A DNA stretch of 64,000 nt from Staphylotrichum longicolle (Eukaryota; Ascomycota; Sordariomycetes; Sordariales; Chaetomiaceae). Positions within the stretch are counted from its first letter, which is position 1. Each line of letters begins with the position of its first letter. Below the pieces are notes generated by a model. The model did not search any database, was not told where the DNA came from, and was given only the letters and a program-made list of their open reading frames with translations. Both the position numbers and the translations under genes were made by a program. The stretch spans positions 2,480,001 through 2,544,000 of the forward strand of contig JAHCVI010000001.1 in NCBI GenBank assembly GCA_019096155.1, written 5' to 3'. Positions 57,373 to 64,000 of the stretch are shown here, one piece after another.

Positions 57373-58554
57373 ATGACGGCTCGGGTGGTGGGAAAGTTTG
57401 TACATTGGTTGTGGTGCGTACGTAGTAACCGACGGTGATCGCATGCCTGAGTCTATCGGTTAGCTGGTGGATTGTTTTCTAACGGTCAAGGTATGAGCAT
57501 GCGATGGGTCAAGGAACATGGCGCATTCGAGGGATTTCCTACGTCGTCGTTTAGCATAATGGATTTTCAGTCAACTTTTGCTGCTTATTTTGTAACCGAA
57601 GCTGTCATGAAATCGCTGGATGGATACCAGAGATGTCTCCACAGAGAGTGTGTCTCAACAATCCGCCGAGATGGCAATCTGTGTAAATTTACAGAACTTG
57701 TCTCGTCCAGATGTACATACAATTCACGTTTCCATGTCTTCCCTTCCATATCCCTCCTCCGTAGCCACCCTTGTTGATCTAGCGAATGACTGAGGATGGC
57801 AGTAGCCATGCGCTCCCTGACTCGAAGCCAGAGTCGTGACACTTCCTATGTACAAACGAGCACAGAATCAACCCACAACCCAGTCGTCTAGACTCACAGT
57901 GGGCAACGAGCGTTCCCCCCGCCCACCCCCCCGTTTTTGCTTTACAAGTCCGCCCGCTCATGAGAACAGAAAGGGAAGAAGAAAAGAGAGCAACGCAGCG
58001 AGCGCCAAACGAACGCCAGCCAGGCACCAGCCAACCGGCTTTGTAAACACACAAAAGGACACAACCCAGGAACGCCTTCCTTCCCACGATCCCCCCTTCT
58101 GGCCCCGACCAACCCCAAATTTTTGCTCACATCAAGACTTTGTTGGGCCACCCCTTCGTCATGGAGCCCTTCTCACCCTCACCGCGTGTGCCCGCCCCTG
58201 ATGGCGGACCATCAACGCACGTGGCTCGAGACCTCCACTCTCCCACAACGACGTGGCATTTGTTCTCTTCTAGGACCCGGGGTGGTTGCCCAGTCCCTAG
58301 GATCCCCCCCATCTCACTCAAGGTCACGGCTGAAGCCTTGCAGCCCTCTCAGGCTGGCATGTTTGGTCAGGGGAATATCGCGGGGACCTCGTCGGCGACG
58401 GGCCTGCCCGGGTCGCAATCCATCATGATAGACGGACGGCACATGCCGGCTCATCTGTGGACGGGCCTGCTGTTCGCATGGTTGCAACGGTGAGGCTGAC
58501 CGCCTCGTTGTTTTGCCACACTCTGCGCCAACCAACAGCTCTCTCTCTCTTGCT
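57373..58554. other. Convergent 3' region, carboxypeptidase Y / phosphodiesterase
   Basis: 1.18 kb between the carboxypeptidase stop and the corrected phosphodiesterase stop. It should hold two 3' UTRs. Frames are short and overlapping; no gene seen. Confidence 0.5.
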
Positions 58555-61424
58555 CTATCCTGCCGTATCGGCCGCCTGCATCGGCGGGCTCGAGCTCTTG
58601 TGCTTCCTAAACAGACTCTGCAGGCCATTCCTGAACCGGCTTGGTTTCTTCTTGAGCTGCCTGCTCGCTGGGTCGACGGGCTCGAGAGCAGCCGCGCCAT
58701 TCTTTTTGCCCCCCGCCATTCGTGAACTGGCCGTTTCGCCACGGCTCGTTGTGCTCCTCGTCCAGCACCAAGGGCGGAGGGTAGCTGTCGGCCCTCAGAT
58801 CGGGCTGGCTCTTCGAGGGAGTTGCGGCCGGTTCGGGGACCGTCGTTGTGGACTCGTCAGGGAGGCTCGGCACGGGGACGTTCGTGGCGTAACTGTACGG
58901 CCGCTCAAACGAGTCGCGGCTCACGATGCTCGTGCCCTGCGTGCTGGGTGACAGCGGCATCCGGCCCGTCGTGGCGCTCGTCGCTTGCGAGGCCCAATCG
59001 CCGCTGTTTGGTGCTGAGCTGCCCTCTGTTGTCTCGCTGCACCTCTGGCGCGTGTGGCCGTGATGGTGACTGCTGTCGGCATTGTACGATTCGTTGTGGC
59101 TGAAATCTGTTACAGACGAGAAGCTGGTTACGATGCCGTTCACCCGCCCGTCAGACGGCCGCTTGGGACTCGGACATGGCCTTTGGAAAGTCTCGGTCTG
59201 CTGGGGGATGGCCATATCTGCACCGTGATGGGGTTCAACAACCTTGGGCACACTCCCAATCGCCCCCTTTGCGGGATGCGCTTCAGTTGGCGGATCCGGC
59301 GAGGTTGTGAAGGCTATCGTCTTGGGAGACATATCGCTGTCATCACGTACTACCGGCCGCTCGGGTGACTGCCGCTCCTGTTCCTCGACGAGGGACTTGT
59401 CAAACAAGTCCTTGTTCAAGAGGAGCTCGTCGACGCAGTACTGCATCGCGGGGAGAATATCCGCAACGCCCTGGAATAACGGGCGGGCGAACAAATTCAT
59501 GAACTTCAGCTGGGCCGTGGCCAATGATAGGATGTCCTTCTTCGGCTCTGACATGAGCGATGTCTGGATCGACAATTCGCTTTCCATCGTGGCTTGCCGA
59601 GAGAACTCATCAGAGAGGATGTGCATCCACTGGAGAGCTGTGTCGTACCGCCGGGTCTATTACAAGAATGAGAATCGGCCTTGCTAGACACAAAACTCGG
59701 GAATGGTATGTATGTACTCACCACGTTGCTGATATCCGCACACTTGATGAGAAGCGCGCATGCAAGAGCCTTGTTCTCGTTTGTGGTAGCATCAGTCCAG
59801 CCTTCGGTGCTGTCATTGGCGCGCAGCTTGGCCTGGAGCTCGCCGAGCTTCCTCATGTAATCGAAGTGCAGGCCCATGTCAGTCGCGAGGATGGAGCTGA
59901 TCATGAGGTTGCGCATCTTGCTATCAGCAAAAGCGGAAGGCCAATACCGCCGGAGGATCTGCGAGTAAGCGGCGCAGTGGAAGGATTCGAGGACGGAGCG
60001 GTCGTTGTACAGCTGGGCGAGCGGCGCGTTCAGTGTCACCAGGAATCCGTTGTTGACGCCTGGGTGTCCGACATCGTGGCCAATAGCGGTGATGAGGAGC
60101 GTCAAAGCCTCAAACGGGCTCAGCAGCGCTGCCATTGGTGACTTGGGGCGAGTCTCGGGTAGCGAGCCATTGGCATGGCGGTGCGGGGGCAAAGAACCAA
60201 TGCTAACAAGGAAGTGAAAGGTCGCCTGCAGAACATCTACCACGTGGCGGAAGTTGTGATACGGAACGAAGGCGTTGTAAGCCGAGCGGCAGGCCAGGAG
60301 GAAGCGGTGTAGTTGCTCTGGGTGAAGGCGTCAGCAGGCTGCAGCAGAGTCGATGTGCCCCCCATGTTGGAAGAAGACATACCTGTCGGTATCCGCCACG
60401 GCTCCAACTCGGGCATGGACAGCGCGTGTTTAAACATGACCAGAGCCGCGACGACCAGCTCGTCATCCGTGAAATCATGGGCGCAGAAGTGCCACTGGCT
60501 CACAGCCAACTTGACCTCAGCCTGCTTCTCAGCGGAGATGGAGAGCTTGACGCTGCAGAGCGCGTCGTCGGTCTCGCTCCCGATGCGGCAAATGCGGCCC
60601 ATGAGCTTCGACACCATGGCTTCCCGCAGATAGGAGAAGGGCTTCTCCTCGCTGATGCCAACCCAGGAGCGTTTACGGCCACGGCGGAGCTCGATAAGAG
60701 CCTTCTGGTCCCGAGCAGCGTCCAAATGGGCGCGGTAGGCATGCACCTCGAGGCTGCCGACACACTTTTGGTTGATGGGATTCGACATGACATCCGTGGC
60801 GCCCAGGTCGAGACACTTCCTTAGCATCCTCTTGTCGGCTGCCCTGCGGCCCTCGGCCGAAACCTGACTGTCATCGGCAAGGCGGTCGCCATACGGAGGG
60901 GGGATGACGGGAATCGTGACAATGAGCTTGGATGCGTTGCGGACGTAGGACTCGGAGATGATCCTGCGCAGCAATGCCAGTCCGTACAGCTCTTCCTCCT
61001 GGTTGTCGCTGTCATCGGCGATGAGGGACAGCGGCGAGGGAGATCTGGAGCGGGTCCGTTCGGGGATATGATCCTGAAACGGGGTATCTAAGACGAAGAG
61101 AGTAGGTTTCAGGGTCACCATCGAGGTTTCGTGGAGGTTCAGCCATCGCGTCAGGCATGCACCGCCGGTGCTGCACAAGTGGACTATGTCCCAAGAGTCA
61201 GCATACCCAGTCCGCCATCGCCGCAGCCCCCGATAGGCTTGGCTTGAGTGAAGAGGCCGGTTACCTTCGCCAAAGACATGCAGAAGCAGCTTGAGGTTTT
61301 CCGCAACGTGCGGCGACTCCCCCTGGATAGCAACCTCGTCGCCGGTATGCTGGCCGGCCCTGACATGCCGGTCCCGCGCCACGGACCGGTCAACGTATAT
61401 GACATTGCACGGGACATGCTCCAT
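58555..61424 (-). CDS. pdeH: Class I (HD-type) cAMP phosphodiesterase, PdeH-like
   Basis: This hydrolyses cAMP (high-affinity class, as PdeH/Pde2) and lowers PKA signalling. Four exons: 61424-61265, 61183-60383, 60317-59722 and 59656 to the end. Residues 1-310 are a regulatory region starting MEHVPCNVIYVDRSVAR. The HD catalytic domain (about 315-640) has FVPYHNFRHVVDV (His345), IGHDVGHPGVNN (His401, Asp402, His405), FHCAAYSQILRRYWP and ALLIKCADISNV, completing the metal-binding set. A Ser/Thr/Pro-rich tail follows. As written, the frame stops at 58607 (868 aa). But at a C6 run on the plus strand (58709-58714) one base too many diverts the frame; with five, it reads GKKNGAAALEPVDP and ends KHKSSSP-rich at stop 58555-58557 for 885 aa. 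The tail after the run is a basic KKKPSRFRNGLQSLFRKHK, which fits related enzymes better than the uncorrected one. Confidence 0.9.
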
Positions 61425-62154
61425 GGTGGCCCTGACAAGCGACCAGTCTTGCGACCAGGCACGCTTCTGCCACGGGGTTGGGTGTTTATGGGCGCCAGAC
61501 AGGGTCTGGATCCGGCGTCTGGGCTTGCGAACGTATCCGGTGTCAAGACGGGCCCAAGCCGAAGGGAGACGGCAGGTCGGCTCCGATCGCGTCAACGGGG
61601 ATGGGAGAGCGGCGAATTCCAGTCGGCGGTGGATGCGGCAGTGACGCGATACCAAGTTCGGAGGGGGGGGGGTTTCGGTCACGGAGGCGGCGGAGGCGGG
61701 GAGCGCAGGATGGCTCTTGTTCGTATACAAGTACGGGAATCGGCGTGGGTCTCGTTCTCGCCAGGAATTGAGGGTTTCGGGTGGTCGCTGGGCGACGTGC
61801 TGTGTCGACCGAGGGGCGGACGTCGACGACGGACGGCTCGAATCGAATCGGGTCGGAAATTCTGGAAGCTCTGGTTAGACATGCAGTGCATAGGGCTGCG
61901 CAAGTCTGCCGAGTGTGTAGAGCGGAGTGCGCAGTGCGCACGTGGAGGAGCGCTGGCGATGGGGAGGGTGCGAAAACCACAGCGCCGGGTCGTGGTGCGC
62001 TGGTAGCTTGACGGCTGGCCACAGCGAGATTTGGGAGAGGGAGGAGGCCCGGGCCCATTCATCAATCCAGCGTCAGACAGCGACCTGGTCGTGTGGATCG
62101 AGTCGCTGTTGTGTGTGTGGGTTTGGCCATTTGGCCAGGAGCAGGCGGGTGGAG

Positions 62155-62248
62155 ACGGGGGACTGGGGATGGTGGACGGGGGCACGGGGGGATGGGATGG
62201 GACGGGGGGGGGGACGGGGGACACGGAGTGGGGAGAAGCAGGAGGGGG
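62155..62248 (+). repeat. G-rich tract, quadruplex-prone
   Basis: Many runs of three to eleven G (for example 62203-62213 and nearby) lie on the plus strand, about 0.7-0.8 kb upstream of the phosphodiesterase ATG. Several runs are close enough to form G-quadruplexes; the formation is inferred. Confidence 0.75.
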
Positions 62249-62331
62249 ACGAACTGCAGACACTTCAGACAGGGTACAGAAAAGCGTATGTGTGTACCAC
62301 TGAAGTTTGGCGTTGATAGAACGTCAATGTT

Positions 62332-62400
62332 ATGTGTGGTGGTTGTGTTTTGTTCTGTTCTCTGTCCTGTGTTTTGTGTTCTGTGTTTTGTGCTCCTTCC
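62332..62400 (+). repeat. TG/TC-rich low-complexity tract
   Basis: Imperfect repeats of GTTTTGT, TTCTGT and GTCCTGT on the plus strand. Directly visible; no role inferred. Confidence 0.65.
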
Positions 62401-62788
62401 GGTCTGTTCTGCTCCGTGACACAGAGCGGTGGTGTTCTAACACACCCCGGGCAGGCTGGGACGGCCCAGGAGAGGGCTCAGCGGGCTCGAGGCTCAACAA
62501 GGACGGGAAATAACCGACGACACGGGACAGGGCAGCCAAGTCCAAGTGCCAGCGGGTTCGGGACGCTTGTGCCTCGAAAGAAACGACCAAGGCAGATCCG
62601 CGGCCTTGCCTGCTCTCGGCGCGCTCGAACCCATGGGGCGAAAGTCAAGAGTCTGGAAGCCCTTGGGGAGAGGGCGGATGGGCAATTGGGACGGAAATAA
62701 AGCCCGCTCCCACGATTGGTCTCTGGATTTGATGAAGGGTAGTCAACGGGCAAGGACCCTCTCCAAGAAGCTTGCCAAGGTTGGAGCG

Positions 62789-62865
62789 GCAGGCAGGCAA
62801 TGGCAGGCAATGGCAGGCTCTGGCAGGGCTCTGGCAGGGCTCTGGCAGGGCTCTGGCAGGCTCGA
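62789..62865 (+). repeat. Minisatellite GGCAGGCAAT / GGCAGGGCTCT
   Basis: Two 10-bp units (GGCAGGCAAT) are followed by about four ~11-bp units (GGCAGGGCTCT or close variants). It lies ~1.4 kb upstream of the phosphodiesterase and is clear tandem repetition with likely length variation. Confidence 0.85.
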
Positions 62866-64000
62866 GTGGCTCGCTCAGGCTTGCAGGTTTGGACGGAAAT
62901 GGGTGGGTGGAACGCTGGCATGCCTGGCAAGATGGAAGGGAGCATGGAACGGGCGCCCATCGGGGGAAGCACGGAATGTGTGGGTGCGCGCCCCCTCCTT
63001 CTGGCGGCGGGAGCCAGTCAGAAGGCCCGGTGCAGGTGGGGCCTGCTGCGAGAACGGGAAAGGTGCAATCTCAGCGACAGCCGGGCCCGGCGCTGAGTGG
63101 TCCGCCCGGCGGGCCCCCTGTTTTCTGGCTGTCTTCTCGAAAAACCGTCGAACACGCTACTGCATCCCAAAGCCCTCGACCTGCCCGTGCCCAGCGGTCC
63201 CACAGCGCAAAAGGAGCCGGCGCCGACACAGTGCCGGATGCCCACCTGAGCCCACCCACAAAAGTCCAATAAAACCGCCGCTAAGACGCTGCACCACGCA
63301 ATAAACTGCAACCATGTCGCCGCAAGCATGTCGCCCGCTCGGACCCCTCTGTGCTCGCAAATCCCTTTCACTTGCGAAGCCGAAGTTCACCCCATGAAAG
63401 AGACCAGCACAAAGACGGTCAAGTCTGGGTGCCACAAGGGGCGGATTCTTGCTCGGGGAGGGGCCCTCCCTTCTCTGCATTTGGAACTGGACACAAGAGA
63501 CCCCTCAACGAGTCTTGTCTTGGTCTGGCCTGGCTGACAGACGACTCACGAGTGGTGCGTTGAAAGGAAGGCTGGATGGCTGGATGGGTGGATGGGGTTG
63601 AAGTAGCAGCCACAGGGCTTCATCAAATCGCCGTCGCCGGTCGCTGGGGGTCGCAGACAAGGACGTCAGAGAACAGGTGTTGGGAACACAGGTTGAGCGG
63701 CATGCAGGAGCCGGCGCATGTGTCCCTGTCGTCGCCAGGGCCAGCATGAACACCAAACCGATCAAACCTGCAAAGCGCCGAGCGGCCGAGTGATCATCGC
63801 TGCCGCCCAACGTCAAGTCGAAAACACTCCCTGCCGTGCCTGATAATCTACTGCAAGCTGTACCTGTGCACACGGAGCACGACCTGAGGGTGTCGAGTGC
63901 AGATCGCAACAGCAGCAGTTACGCTTGCCAATGCGCGGATGTTCAATTGACGGGGCACCTCACGTCCCGAAGTTCTCCTGTGGTAAGGTAAGGTAAGGGA

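Larger units (their letters stand above)
61425..64000. other. Upstream region of the phosphodiesterase, repeat-rich
   Basis: 2.58 kb to the window edge. It contains the phosphodiesterase promoter and several low-complexity tracts: a G-rich block (62155-62248), a TGT/GTT-rich block (62332-62400) and a minisatellite (62789-62865). Long frames over it (for example 62546-63304) are repetitive and unlikely to be coding. No gene seen. Confidence 0.5.

Noticed and set aside
62546..63304. 252-codon frame over the minisatellite
   Set aside because: It is made largely of repeated Gly/Ala/Arg/Leu from the tandem repeat and has no recognisable domain.

Overview
The window is nuclear DNA of a filamentous ascomycete, most likely a sordariomycete and perhaps the Chaetomiaceae/Sordariales. 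This rests on short introns (about 50-70 nt) with GT...CTRAC/CTRAY...YAG signals, GC-rich third positions, a Zn2Cys6 regulator, a Ste50 adaptor, a BDM-1/PhLP1-type phosducin-like protein and the vacuolar carboxypeptidase Y family. No rRNA, tRNA, transposon, CRISPR or secondary-metabolite cluster was recognised.

Layout, left to right: PP2C phosphatase (-), ESCRT-III Vps2 (-), mitofusin Fzo1 (+), ADAL-type deaminase (-), G-protein beta subunit (+), phosducin-like protein (+), a single-pass membrane protein of unknown function (+), RanBP1 (+), YEATS protein Taf14 (+), Zn2Cys6 transcription factor (+), acetoacetyl-CoA synthetase (-), serine palmitoyltransferase Lcb2 (+), DUF4211 nuclear protein (+), Ste50 (-), an uncharacterised proline/glutamine-rich protein (-), an uncharacterised acidic protein (+), ribosomal protein S18 (+), Sdo1/SBDS (-), carboxypeptidase Y (+) and a class I cAMP phosphodiesterase (-). 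Exon boundaries were worked out by hand. For every multi-exon model the exon lengths sum to a multiple of three, after correcting one base in the phosphodiesterase.

Functional themes: the set is housekeeping, but several signalling parts lie in one stretch: Gbeta, its likely chaperone PhLP1, the MAPK adaptor Ste50, cAMP phosphodiesterase and a PP2C phosphatase. RPS18 and SDO1 form a convergent ribosome pair, and RPS18 has two telomere-repeat-like telobox motifs upstream.

Main oddity: three genes near the right side (47.0-51.3 kb and 58.5-61.4 kb) have reading frames broken by four single-base length differences. Three lie in longer-than-expected mononucleotide runs and one in a run that looks a base short. 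In each case the protein sense resumes at once in a neighbouring frame. Assembly or base-calling error is the simplest explanation, but in one gene two shifts cancel each other, so reads or RNA should decide. The remaining intergenic stretches, up to 4.7 kb, show no gene I can defend.
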